A stretch of DNA of 64,000 bases from Guadua angustifolia (lineage: Eukaryota > Streptophyta > Magnoliopsida > Poales > Poaceae), in assembly GCA_036346375.1 (NCBI GenBank), contig CM070512.1:40532466-40596465 (forward strand). The letters run 5' to 3'. Below the pieces are notes generated by a model. The model searched no databases and was not told the DNA's origin. It saw nothing but the letters and a program-made list of their open reading frames with translations. Made by a program: the position numbers and the translations under genes. Positions 22,939 to 31,992 of this stretch are shown one piece after another. The stretch's first letter is position 1. The number at the start of each line of letters is the position of its first letter.

Positions 22939-23384
22939 TTCAACAGTGATGTCGCATCCGCCGAAGAACACGCCGTCGATATAGAGCTGCGGGAAGGTGG
23001 GCCAGCTGGAGTACTCCTTGAGCCCCTGGCGAAGCGCCTCGTTGGCGAGCACGTCGAGAGTCTCGAAGGGCACGTCCAGCGAGCGGAGGATCTGCACGAC
23101 GGTGTGGGAGAAGCCGCACTGGGGAAGTCCCTGGTCCCCTTCATGAACAGCACCACCTTGTGCGACCTGACCACCGTGTCCAGCGTCGACCGTATATCCG
23201 GACTCAGCGGGCCTCCAGCCGCTAGGCACCTAACCGCCTGGGCGCACCGCGAGCTGGGGGAAAGCGGCGAGGTCCGGCCGACGCTGAGGCGCAGGGCGGG
23301 AGGAGCCCGAGGTAGCGCTGCGGATCTCAAGCGCTGAGGCCCCCATGAGGAGGGGAAGGGCACGAGGGAGGCGGCGGCCAGCAT
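22939..23384 (-). pseudogene. Monothiol (CGFS) glutaredoxin, plastid type, intronless partial retrocopy
   Basis: Plastid CGFS glutaredoxins (the GRXS14/CXIP1 family) bind glutathione and a [2Fe-2S] cluster and act in iron-sulfur cluster transfer. The minus-strand reading starts at 23384 (MLAAASLVPF...), with a transit-peptide-like Ser/Arg/Pro-rich leader of about 60 residues. It then shows SHKVVLFMKGTRDFP, the CGFSHTVVQIL active-site segment, EYSSWPTFPQLYIDG and FFGGCDITVE. A run that should be five C is four C at about 23126-23130, shifting the frame just before the CGFS motif. The last ~17 residues of the family are replaced by unrelated sequence after DITVE. No introns interrupt it. An in-frame ATG at 23411 lies in the target duplication and is not native. 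Either a dead copy or, if the lost C is an assembly error, a chimeric ORF. Confidence 0.85.
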
Positions 23385-23397
23385 CGCCGCGGCCGGT

Positions 23398-23413
23398 CCA
23401 AGAAAGCGCATGT
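23398..23413. repeat. Target-site duplication of the chimeric retrocopy, right copy
   Basis: CCAAGAAAGCGCATGT, an exact match to 22143-22158. It marks the 5' end of the glutaredoxin part, which begins with a short apparent 5' UTR (ACCGGCCGCGGCG on the minus strand). Confidence 0.9.
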
Positions 23414-23798
23414 AACACATAAACACTTCCACAGTTGCACTACATGGGATTTGGTACATGGAGATGACAGCTTCGGTACGTCAGTTTTGACTCATCTACA
23501 AATCGTCAAGAATAAAATTGATGCACATAGAAATAGAGTATGCTTTAAGTCTTTGGGACACCCCATACATGCCCTTGTTAGAGGTACTTCTGTACGATAA
23601 CACATTGATTACTTGACGTATATGTCAAGGAATCTTGTACATGTATAACTATATATCGCGAGCAATACAATGATCAAGACATCTCGCGGTTTTACAGATT
23701 GTTTATTGGTAGTACTTTTCTTTACTGTATTGTTACTTCTCATATTGAACAACAGGCCTAGGAGACACTGGAATATTCAAGCCTCTAGAAGACCTACC
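23414..23798. other. Continuation of the split C-type module, no gene
   Basis: Words such as AATAGAGTATGCTTTAAGTC and GAGCAATACAATGATCAAG parallel 32640-32730 and 34530-34620. No ORF is conserved. Confidence 0.35.
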
Positions 23799-26329
23799 TT
23801 ACATAGAGTTTTTTTTTTTTGATAATGGAAGCTTTTTATTAATTTCAAGAGCATTACATCAAGATGATACATATCCTTGAAAAATACTTCTGGCATCTGC
23901 TTATCCTGAAGCACACAGCCTTACACTATTAAAAGAAAACACGCACAATCTAGTGACTTGCAATCCGAATACTAGACCGCCACCCATGTGCCTGGGAATA
24001 GAAATCCTTGACCACCCGCGCCAAGTAACGCGTAGCCTCCACCAAAGTAGGTCGCAAATCCACCTTTTGCAGCACAGCCCATGTACGAAGCCAGTGGGTA
24101 ATAGAAAAAATAACCTGCAAAGGAGAAGAATTGGTTTTCTTTTGAAATATTGTATCATTCCTATTTAACCAGATAGACCAACATGTAGTTGCAGCACCAA
24201 GAAGAATGATATTTCTAATGCTTCTATCAAAACCTCCTATCCAACTTCCAAACATATTAGCAACGCTCGTTGGACTAGATATTCCAAAGGCCAAATGGAG
24301 AAGGGTCCAAACTGTGTGCGCAAAACGACAATCAAAGAACAGATGAGTAATTGTCTCAGGCTCATGACAAAAGCAACACGTTCTGTTTCCTTGCCAATTT
24401 CGCTTTGCGGATTATCTTTAGCCAAGATATCACTCCTCTCCTAAGGTACCACAAGAACACTTTTAGTTTAAGTGGAGCTCTAAGTTTCCATAATTGTTTA
24501 TTTAAATTTGGCACGTCACTTTTAATCAAGGCTTGATGTGATTTCACCGTAAATTGACCATTTTGACACAAATTCCAATAAAACACATCATCAATCTGCG
24601 TTAAATTAATGTTAGTGATGCGTGAAAGTAGTTCATTCCACGCCACTAACTTTGGTTCAATCAGTGACCTTCTCCAAGAAATGTTTGGTTGTGCTGTTAT
24701 GAAGACCTCAGCAATAGTTGTAAACTTGCGCCTAACAATACTATATAAACCCAGGTATTGATCTCTAAGTGGACAATTTCCAATCCAGCTATCCTCCCAA
24801 AACCTCACCTACAATCCATTATTAATTTTGAAGGTACCAAAACGAAGAAAATCTCGCTTTACCTTCATCAAACTGGACCAGAAATGAGAATCTCCTGGTC
24901 TCCACTCAGCTTGTACTAGCGGCTTAGAGCCCAAATATTTGTTCCTAAGTAACTGTTGCCAGGTACCTTCAGATGTTAAAAATTTAAAAAGCTATTTGCT
25001 TAAAAGGGCGATGTTCTTAATGTGCAAATCATGGATCCCAAGGCCACCTTGATCTCTTGGTTGACAAAGGATGTTCCACCTAGCCAATCGATATTTTCTC
25101 TTATTGTCATCCCCTTGCCAATAAAACCGGGAACGAAAATAATCAAGTTTCCTAAGAACCCCTTTAGGAATCTCAAAAAAGGACATCTTATACATTGGCA
25201 GGCTACTTAACACTGAATTAATCAATGCCAGTTTACCTCCCACCGAAAGATGTTTTCCCTTCCAGCTACTAAGCCTTTTTTCAAAACGTTCTTCTATCAT
25301 TCTCCAATCTAAGTTTCGTAATTTTCTAAAATGAATAGGAATACCAAGATACTTTAGAGGGAGATTGCCGTGCTTACAACCAAATAGTTCCATGTATTGA
25401 TCTAATGAATTTTGGGCATCTCCAAAGCAGAAAATCTCACTTTTATGGAAATTAATTCTGAGACCTGAGACTTGCTCAAATGTACAAAACAAGAGCTTCA
25501 TGTTGCGCGCTTTCTCCAAGTCATGTTCCATAAAAAGAATAGTATCATCTGCATACTGAAGGATAGACAGGCCATCATCAAGTAAGTGCGGTACTACCCC
25601 ACCCACTTGGCCCTAAACCTTATCCCTTTTAATTAGAATTGACAACATGTCCGTGACAATATTAAACAAGAGGGGCGACAAAGGATCCCCCTGACGAAGG
25701 CCCTTCCTTGTTTGGAAAATTTTTTCAATCTCCCCATTAACATTTACTGCCACACTGCCTTTCGAGATAAAAGACTTAACTCAAGAAATCCACTTAGGTG
25801 AGAATCCCTTCATTCATAAGGTTTGGAATAAAAATGACCATTTAACTTTATCGTAGGCTTTCTCGAAATCAATCTTAAAAATAACTCCACTAAGTTTTTT
25901 CCTATGCAACTCATGCAAGGTTTCATGCAGTATGACAACTCCCTCAAGGATATTTCGTCCTCGCATGAAAGCTGTTTAAGTTGGGCTAACAACTTTATCC
26001 GCAACCAAGTTCAATCTATTTGTGGCAACTTTCGTGAAGATTTTGAAGCTCACATTGAGAAGGCATATTGGCCTGTATTGCTGTATTATATTAGCCTCTT
26101 GAACTTTTGGTAGAAGGGTTATTACACCAAAGTTCAGACTGAAAAGAGGTAAATCTGACAAAAACTCTTGAAATAAAGAGAATAAATCCTTTGATAACCT
26201 CCCGAATCTTTGATAAAATTCAGCGGAAAGCCATCTCGACCAGGTGCCTTGTTATTTTCCATCTGAAAAATAGCATCTTTAACCTCGCACTCGATAAAGC
26301 TGTGCACTCAGTAACATTACATAGAGTTT
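23799..26329 (-). mobile_element. L1-type LINE, 5'-truncated, with 12-13-bp target duplication
   Basis: The direct repeat TTACATAGAGTTT flanks the insertion (23799-23811 and 26317-26329). A run of T starting at 23809 is the minus-strand poly(A) tail. The body (about 23811-26316) starts inside the reverse transcriptase domain, as expected for 5' truncation during target-primed reverse transcription. The grass-type L1 reverse transcriptase and the zinc-binding region following it are annotated separately. Confidence 0.92.
23900..26310 (-). pseudogene. LINE reverse transcriptase (non-LTR, L1 clade), inactive
   Basis: On the minus strand, in order: a FGVITLLPKVQEA-like motif near 26120, RPICLLNVSFKIFTK (about 26060), an FEKAYDKV motif (about 25850), RQGDPLSPLLFNI (about 25690), the catalytic YADD box in LQYADDTILF (about 25550), and LPLKYLGIPI followed by SVGGKLALINSVL. 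Next comes a zf-RVT-type region (RFWEDSWIG..., W-N/W-K pattern, 24810-24360). Several stops and frame changes (near 25610, 25780 and 24990) make it non-functional. The endonuclease domain is missing. Confidence 0.9.
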
Positions 26330-26682
26330 GGCGGATGCATTCCATTTGTTTCTGATCCAATGTGAGGAATGCTCAGCCAGTTTCTGCTCATGCATTCCAT
26401 TTGTTTCTCTATATTGGAATAGTAGTGAAGCCGAGAAAATCTTACATTTACAGCATTCGGTAAAGGCGACATGTCTTTGCTATCTTTATAAAAAATGTTT
26501 CTCACCAGCAATGAAGCAGCTAAATTTCACTTGAGCAAACCATATAGGAAATCAAAAAGGATTTTAAATGGCTAAAAAATTGCTCTACCACTAATGACTG
26601 TAATTGGTACAGAGCATCGAAGGAAAAAATATAGCTCCTCATAAGCAATAATAATCCATTGTGGGCTATGGTGTTGTATATT
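26330..26682. other. Flank between the LINE and the CACTA-like element, no gene
   Basis: Contains a short duplicated phrase (GCATTCCATTTGTTTCTSTA, near 26336 and 26393). Nothing else is recognised. Confidence 0.3.
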
Positions 26683-27602
26683 CACTACCACAAAACAGCA
26701 CATAGGTGACACTCTATTTGTGGCAGTTTTTCTGGAACCGTCACAAATAACATTATCAGTGGCGGTTTTTTAAAAAAAATGGTGGGAAGACTATTTGTGA
26801 TGGTTTTTATTTGGAACCGTCACAAATAATGCATTATCGGTGGCGGTTTTTCTTTGGAACTGCCACAAATACATCTGTGGTGGTTTTAGCCAAAAACTGC
26901 CACTGATAATGTGAGTATCTATGGCGGTTTTTGGCTACCGCCACTGATAATGTGAGCATATGTGGCGGTTTTAATTTGAAACCATCACAAATAATAAAAA
27001 ATAGAAAACTTTAAATATTGCTGATTACCTCTCCACATTTGAAACAATTGAAACTAATATTCCATTTGCAATAATTGAAAAGAAAGACCGAAACAGATTC
27101 AAAACTTCGGAGGCTATTTTGATGCCCTAAATGACCTTTTTTGGAATTCCGTCGCCACGCACGCATTTGCACAAACTATTAGGATCCGACCATCTGATTT
27201 TGCTACTTTTCGTTATCTTTCTAATGAGCTAAAGAACGCTCCGATCGGAGATTCTGAGTTAAAAGTTATAGCCATTTTAACAAAAATGCTTGGATTTCAT
27301 ATTTAGAAATTAGAATCGGTGCCCAAAAAAATATAATTGGAGAGCTCATCGTGTGATACTTCCGGAAAGCACAAGAACACTAAAATCGAAGGTACGAGTC
27401 AAATGTTATGGTGTTTTTACAAGTTTCATGAATAGTAATGGCACATGTATTGCAAGTATAATTAATAGTCAAAACTATGGAAAATAAATTTGAAAGTTTA
27501 AAATTTTGTTAATTACCTCTATAGTTTACTAATTTGAAATAAGTGGAAACCAGTGTTCAGGTGCTTCTCGGGGTTGAGGGGAGGAGGGACGCATTATATG
27601 TC

Positions 27603-27631
27603 AGATATGATCATACCACCACTAAAGTACT
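27603..27631 (+). pseudogene. 5S rRNA-derived sequence, 5' part
   Basis: AGATATGATCATACCACCACTAAAGTACT closely follows the 5' end of plant 5S rRNA (GGATGCGATCATACCAGCACTAA..). It is cut at GTACT by the LTR element and continues at 31676. Not an intact gene: the 5' G run and several stem bases differ. Confidence 0.75.
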
Positions 27632-28532
27632 TGATGAGGACATCACTAACATGGATACGACCAGCGTGACCGCTGCACCTCCTTCCTCTCCGGCTTCTCC
27701 AATGACTACCGACGCTGCTCCATCTTCGTCACAAATGATCGACGCTGCAGCAACATCGTCGCCGAGAGGCCTTAATCCAAAAGCTCAGCTATTCAAACCC
27801 ACATCAATAGACAAGGGCCTCAAGCACACACCCCGAGAACAGCCCACGAGTCAAGGAAGGCCCATATGGAAGCCCAAGATGCCAAAAAGCCCGGTTCGGC
27901 CATCCAGCAGCATGCCAACTTCAAACGGGCATAACTTGGGCTCCCGAACTCCGTTTTCAGCGTGCGACCACCCGTTTGAAAGCTTAGGAGATAAGCTTTC
28001 CAATGGATTCAGCCCCACTTCCAAATTCACTCCAAAGCGACAGGAAAATGCAGAACAATGTCACGGACCAGAAATTCAGGGTGCTGCATCACCCCACTTT
28101 TGGGCCTATGGCCCATGTATCTTAGGGTTTTGGTGGCCACCGCTGTTTTGGCTGCCCTACACCTCTTGGCCGCCGCTATATATGTGGCAGCCGCCGTTCT
28201 TTTGCTTAGGTTTTGTTGTGTTTTGGTAGACCCTTGTCGCCCCTCCTCGTGTTCGCGTGTGTCGACTAGACCACCCGTGACGAAAATGAACCTCACCCTT
28301 GTATCTTTGAGATTATTGGATTGGAATTGCTCTCACCTTGTTCTTGCATGTTCTCGGTTGCAGCAGGTACAAGGATTGATCGGGTCTTTGATTCGGTTGA
28401 TCGTTTCGTGTGGCGACGTTGCGATTGCTTAGTTGCTGATCTCGTGGTTAGTAGCCGTTCCATCTACTTCGTGCACCATCAAACCGACGTATCGTTCTCA
28501 TCAGAAGATCGGGCCGACCCCCGTGCGCATCA
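27632..28532 (+). mobile_element. 5' LTR, 901 bp
   Basis: Matches 30769-31675 throughout. It contains an open frame (METSVQ... to ...VVFW, running from the flank to 28229) of a Ser/Pro/Thr-rich polypeptide, which in the parent family probably reaches into the LTR from the end of pol. A TATATATGTGG stretch near 28178 could serve as a core promoter. Confidence 0.93.
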
Positions 28533-28534
28533 AG

Positions 28535-28546
28535 TGGTATCAGAGC
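28535..28546 (+). promoter_or_regulatory. Primer binding site, tRNA-iMet type
   Basis: TGGTATCAGAGC, complementary to the 3' end of plant initiator tRNA-Met, lies two bases after the 5' LTR. Confidence 0.93.
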
Positions 28547-29831
28547 GACGGTTGCCTGGTGAGAACACCCTTATCTTTGTTTAGTTCATCTTGTTCGTCC
28601 TAGAGTCCAGAAAAATAGCCCCAAAAAAATCTATTCGTCGTGTGTTTGATCTAATCCGAGCCCCTTTTGGCCTTTACTATTACTGCCTAGTTTAATTCTT
28701 GTTGAATTTGCGTTGCATCATCGTGTCGTTGCTGGTCTTAGTGTTTTGATCTTTAGAGTTTCGAGTTCTTGTCACGTTCTTGTCACCGAGTTGAACTCCA
28801 TTGCGTCGTCGCGTCCAATTCGGATCCTCCTCTGTCCAGTTCGGTATTTTAGCCATAACTCCCTCATAAGAACTCGGATTTTGCTATTCTTGTACTTTCC
28901 TGAAAGCTTGAGAAATTATCTACAACTTTGTCCATTGTGAAACTTTCCAAAAACACCGTCTTCTTGCCCAAAATCCCGTCGGATTGGAATCTTTTTTTGT
29001 CCTGGATTTTTTGAGCAGTCTGTATTTCGGGGTCAATATCTCTGGCTTCCTTATCCAAAATAGACGTTCCATATATGCAAATTGATCAGCTCGAAAAGAT
29101 CTACAACTTTCCAGTTATACGTTTTTGCATTGAAGCCAATAAAACCCGAAAACAGCATTTGAAGTTTCTGCATAGTAGATCTGTTTGCAGCAGGAAAAAA
29201 GTTTGAGTTGTAATTCATCATATGTGCCACTTGTTGATATAGAAGGAAGAAAAATTTAAAAAAGGCAAGTGCATATAAAAGAGCCGCACTAAAAGGTGGA
29301 AAAAAAGCCCTAACTATTTGCTTGTGTGCTGTGGTCATTCAGTTCTTTGTTTACGTGACTTCATTGGTGTCGTGCTCGCGTCTCTAGTACGGTCTAGCCT
29401 AGGACCAAAAAAGTACCGTCGTTGAACGTTCTTTCAACTTGTTTTGGCTAGTGTGGTTCTAGTATATCCTTTGCTATATATTATACCTATCCAAGCTCCA
29501 CCTACTATTAACCACAGGAGAAGCACCTTGCAATCGCTTTGTCACCCCCGAAAGTGATTACCATCATCCCTCGATTGAACCTTGAAAAGCTGCAGGTAAG
29601 AACTGTAAGAACTTGGTGTGAGCTTGAGCGTGTGAGATCCTCCACTATCCACATATTAGTAGATAGGAATATACATTTTTATGTATTTTCTTTTTTCTAC
29701 CACTAATAATGGCAGTCCACGAAAGAACGATGATCTATACTTGAGGATGATCCAAGCATTCCGCCAGAACAAAGAAATATATCACGAAACTTAATCATGA
29801 GTTTGAGAAAAGAGAAGAAATTGAAAGAAAA
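28547..29831 (+). other. Untranslated internal leader of the LTR element
   Basis: About 1.3 kb without a sustained frame. It includes repeated TTCCRRTYAT/CATAACTC-like words and the GCAATCGCTTTGTCACC stretch before the gag fragment. The usual gag N-terminal domain is not recognised, so most of gag seems deleted. Confidence 0.5.
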
Positions 29832-30635
29832 ATGCACAGTGAGTTCATGGAGAAATGGCGAAATGGAGAATTAAAAAATAAAAAGGTCGAGCATGGGACT
29901 ATCCCTTCGACCAAGAATGAGAAGGAACTACTGAAGAAAGAAGTCAAACCTACACAATCTAAGAAGAAGGATAGTAAGTGTATTTCAATTTGTAACGATA
30001 AGAATGTGCTTGCTATTCCTGCGACTAACCCTGTAGGCAAGAATGAACAAGATGGTGTGCACCTGAGTGCTGCAATGACAGACAACTACATGAGCCTCAT
30101 GTCTCATCGCCTACTTAGTGCACCAGTGGAACATGCCAATGAAACTCAACGCAACAACTTATTCCAAACTAAGTTTGTTGTGCAAGAACGCGTGGTACAC
30201 GTCATCATTGATGGAGGAAATTGTAGCAACCTCGCAAGTCTACACATGGTCGAGAAACTTGGCTTGACCACGACTCCACTTCAGCAACCTTACTCAATGG
30301 AATGGTTCAACTCAATTGGTAAGGTTCGGAGTAACACAAAGCGTGCAAGTTCCTGCTCCATTGGTTCATACCGTGATCATGTTTGTTGTGATGTCATACC
30401 TATGGAATCATGTTCACTTTTATTAGGTAGACCTTGGTTATATGATGTTGATGCTATTCACTATGGTAGAACCAATCAATATACTTTCAAGTTTAATGGA
30501 AAGAAAATGGTTTTGAATCCAATGACTCCTGCTGAGCTAGCCAAAATTAATGCAAAAAGAACTAATGGTAAAGAACATGAGGATGACAAACTTGTAGTGG
30601 TGTACAACAATCTAAACCAATGTTCAAGAAAGTAA
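29832..30635 (+). CDS. Gag-protease fragment with retropepsin-like domain
   Basis: 267 codons. A Lys/Glu-rich N-terminal part is followed by a clan-AA aspartic-protease-like domain: VHVIIDGGNCSNLAS at about residues 125-139, with DGG in the place of the catalytic D-T/S-G, and CSLLLGRPW near residue 200. The order matches the protease region of grass Gypsy polyproteins. The DGG variant is common in this plant group. The frame stops at 30635, and the reverse transcriptase that should follow is missing. Within its host element it is a leftover of a polyprotein. Confidence 0.75.
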   Translation: MHSEFMEKWRNGELKNKKVEHGTIPSTKNEKELLKKEVKPTQSKKKDSKCISICNDKNVLAIPATNPVGKNEQDGVHLSAAMTDNYMSLMSHRLLSAPVEHANETQRNNLFQTKFVVQERVVHVIIDGGNCSNLASLHMVEKLGLTTTPLQQPYSMEWFNSIGKVRSNTKRASSCSIGSYRDHVCCDVIPMESCSLLLGRPWLYDVDAIHYGRTNQYTFKFNGKKMVLNPMTPAELAKINAKRTNGKEHEDDKLVVVYNNLNQCSRK

Positions 30636-31348
30636 TTCTTTTAAATAAGATTGTTTCCTCACATGATATTGCTTTGCAGACATCTGTTTCCTTGCCTCCT
30701 GTTGCCACTAACCTTTTGCAGGTTCATGAGAAGGAGTCGAGGACGACTCCAATTCAAGAAGGGGAGGATGATGAGGACATCACCAACATGGATACGACCA
30801 GCGTGACCGCTGCCCCTCCTTCCTCTCCGGCTTCTCCAATGACTACTGACGCTGCTCCATCTTCGTCACAAATGATCGACGCTGCAGCAACATCGTCGCC
30901 GAGAGGCCTTAATCCAAAAGCTCAGCTATTCAAGCCCACATCAACAGATAAGGGCCTCAAGCACACACCCCGAGAACAGCCCACGCGTCAAGGAAGGCCC
31001 ATATGGAAGCCCAAGATGCCAAAAAGCCCGGTTCGGCCATCCAGCAGCATGCCAACTTCAAACGGGCATAACTTGGGCTCCCGGACTCCGTTTTCAGCGT
31101 GCGACCACCCGTTTGAAAGCTTAGGAGATAGGCTTTCCAATGGATTCAGCCCCACTTCCAAATTCAGTCCAGAACGACGGGAAAATGCGGAACAATATCA
31201 CGGACCAGAAATTCAGGGTGCTGCATCACCCCACTTTTGGGCCTATGGCCCATGTATCTTAGGGTTTTGGTGGCCACCGCTGTTTTGGCTGCCCTACACC
31301 TCTTGGCCGCCGCTATATATGTGGCCGCCGCCGTTCTTTTACGCTTAG
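30620..31348 (+). CDS. Ser/Pro-rich ORF crossing into the 3' LTR
   Basis: 242 codons, overlapping the end of the protease fragment. The first ~50 residues (…HEKESRTTPIQEGEDDED) resemble the tail of a Gypsy polyprotein. From residue ~52 the frame runs into the 3' LTR (MDTTSVTAAPPSSPASP...). The same frame is open in the 5' LTR. Function unknown. It probably persists as the deleted remains of pol plus LTR rather than as a selected protein. Confidence 0.45.
   Translation: MFKKVILLNKIVSSHDIALQTSVSLPPVATNLLQVHEKESRTTPIQEGEDDEDITNMDTTSVTAAPPSSPASPMTTDAAPSSSQMIDAAATSSPRGLNPKAQLFKPTSTDKGLKHTPREQPTRQGRPIWKPKMPKSPVRPSSSMPTSNGHNLGSRTPFSACDHPFESLGDRLSNGFSPTSKFSPERRENAEQYHGPEIQGAASPHFWAYGPCILGFWWPPLFWLPYTSWPPLYMWPPPFFYA
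30756..30768 (+). promoter_or_regulatory. Polypurine tract
   Basis: Purine run AAGAAGGGGAGGA immediately before the 3' LTR, the site that primes plus-strand DNA synthesis. Confidence 0.85.
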
Positions 31349-31675
31349 GTTTTGTTGTGTTTTGGTAGACCCCTTGTGCGTCCCTCCTCGTGTTCGCGTG
31401 TGTCGACTAGACCACCCGTGACGAGAAACAGAACCTCACCCTTGTATCTTTGAGATTATTGGATTGGAATTGCTCTCATCTTGTTCTTGCATGTTCTCGG
31501 TTGCAGCAGGTACAAGGATTGATCGGGTCTTTGATTCGGTTGATCGCTTCGTGTGGTGACGTTGCGATTGCTTGGTTGCTGATCTCGTGGTTAGTAGCCG
31601 TTCCATCTACTTCGTGCACCATCAAACCGACGTATCGTTCTCATCAGAAGATCGGGCCGACCCCCGTGCGCATCA
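30769..31675 (+). mobile_element. 3' LTR, 907 bp
   Basis: Begins TGATGAGGACATCACC and ends GCGCATCA directly before the second GTACT. Differences from the 5' LTR are scattered substitutions and short indels near 31340-31440. Confidence 0.93.
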
Positions 31676-31757
31676 GTACTAGATCTTATAAAAACTCTGA
31701 AGTTAAGCGTGTTTGGACGAGAGTAGTAATACGATGGCTGACCTCCTGGGAAGTGAT
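31676..31757 (+). pseudogene. 5S rRNA-derived sequence, 3' part, first copy
   Basis: GTACTAGATC...CTCTGAAGTTAAGCGTGTTTGG.CGAGAGTAGTA.T.CGATGG.TGACCTCCTGGGAAGT follows the 3' two-thirds of plant 5S rRNA, including the internal polymerase III promoter regions (box A around AGTTAAGCG, box C around TGACCTCCTGGGAAGT). It completes the 5' part at 27603-27631 once the LTR element is removed. Confidence 0.85.
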
Positions 31758-31781
31758 GTTAATATCATTTGGATGCAATTA

Positions 31782-31848
31782 GAATTCCGAAATTGAGCCT
31801 TCTTAGGTGAGAGTAGTATTAGGATAGATGATCTCCTAGGAAGTCCCT
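31782..31848 (+). pseudogene. 5S rRNA-derived sequence, 3' part, second copy
   Basis: GAATTCCGAAATTGAGCC...GAGAGTAGTATTAGGATAGATGATCTCCTAGGAAGTCCCT is a second, more diverged 3' half of 5S rRNA, starting about 100 bp after the first. The 5' half is not present in front of it. Confidence 0.8.
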
Positions 31849-31992
31849 CCTAATTTAATATTTTTAAACTGTTAGCTAGCCAAAAAACGCTAATGATAAT
31901 ATTATTAGTGGCGATTTTTGGCTAGAACCGCTACTGATAATATTATCAGTGGCGGTTTTTTACTAGAACCACCACTAATAATCACATTATAA

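Larger units (their letters stand above)
27632..31675 (+). mobile_element. Complete non-autonomous Gypsy-type LTR retrotransposon, target duplication GTACT
   Basis: Both ends are defined. The LTRs begin TGATGAGGACATCA and end GCGCATCA, with 5-bp inverted tips TGATG/CATCA. The perfect 5-bp target duplication GTACT is at 27627-27631 and 31676-31680. A primer binding site and a polypurine tract are present. The internal region (28533-30768) is only 2.2 kb and encodes a gag-protease fragment without reverse transcriptase, RNase H or integrase. It must have been moved by proteins from another element. The LTRs differ by roughly 20-25 substitutions and a few small indels counted by eye over 900 bp, so it is young compared with its surroundings. 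Confidence 0.93.
26683..31985. mobile_element. Non-autonomous CACTA-like element carrying 5S-derived DNA, with nested LTR element
   Basis: The left end CACTACCACAAAACAGC (26683) is followed to about 27000 by inverted motifs of the form TTTGTGGCAGTTTTT/GGAACCGTCACAAATAA. Related motifs (TATCAGTGGCGGTTTTT, AACCGCYACTGATAATA) reappear at 31880-31985. The middle has no transposase. It holds AT-rich filler (27001-27540) and two 5S rRNA-like segments. Subtracting the nested LTR element leaves about 1.3 kb. The right terminus is eroded, so the right boundary is approximate. Confidence 0.55.

Noticed and set aside
27603..31757. Functional 5S rRNA gene
   Set aside because: Interrupted by a 4-kb element, altered 5' end and several changed stem bases.
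27603..31848. Cassandra-type retrotransposon (5S within LTRs)
   Set aside because: The two 5S halves are about 100 bp apart with no LTR ends or primer site between them, and the flanks are CACTA-like subterminal motifs.
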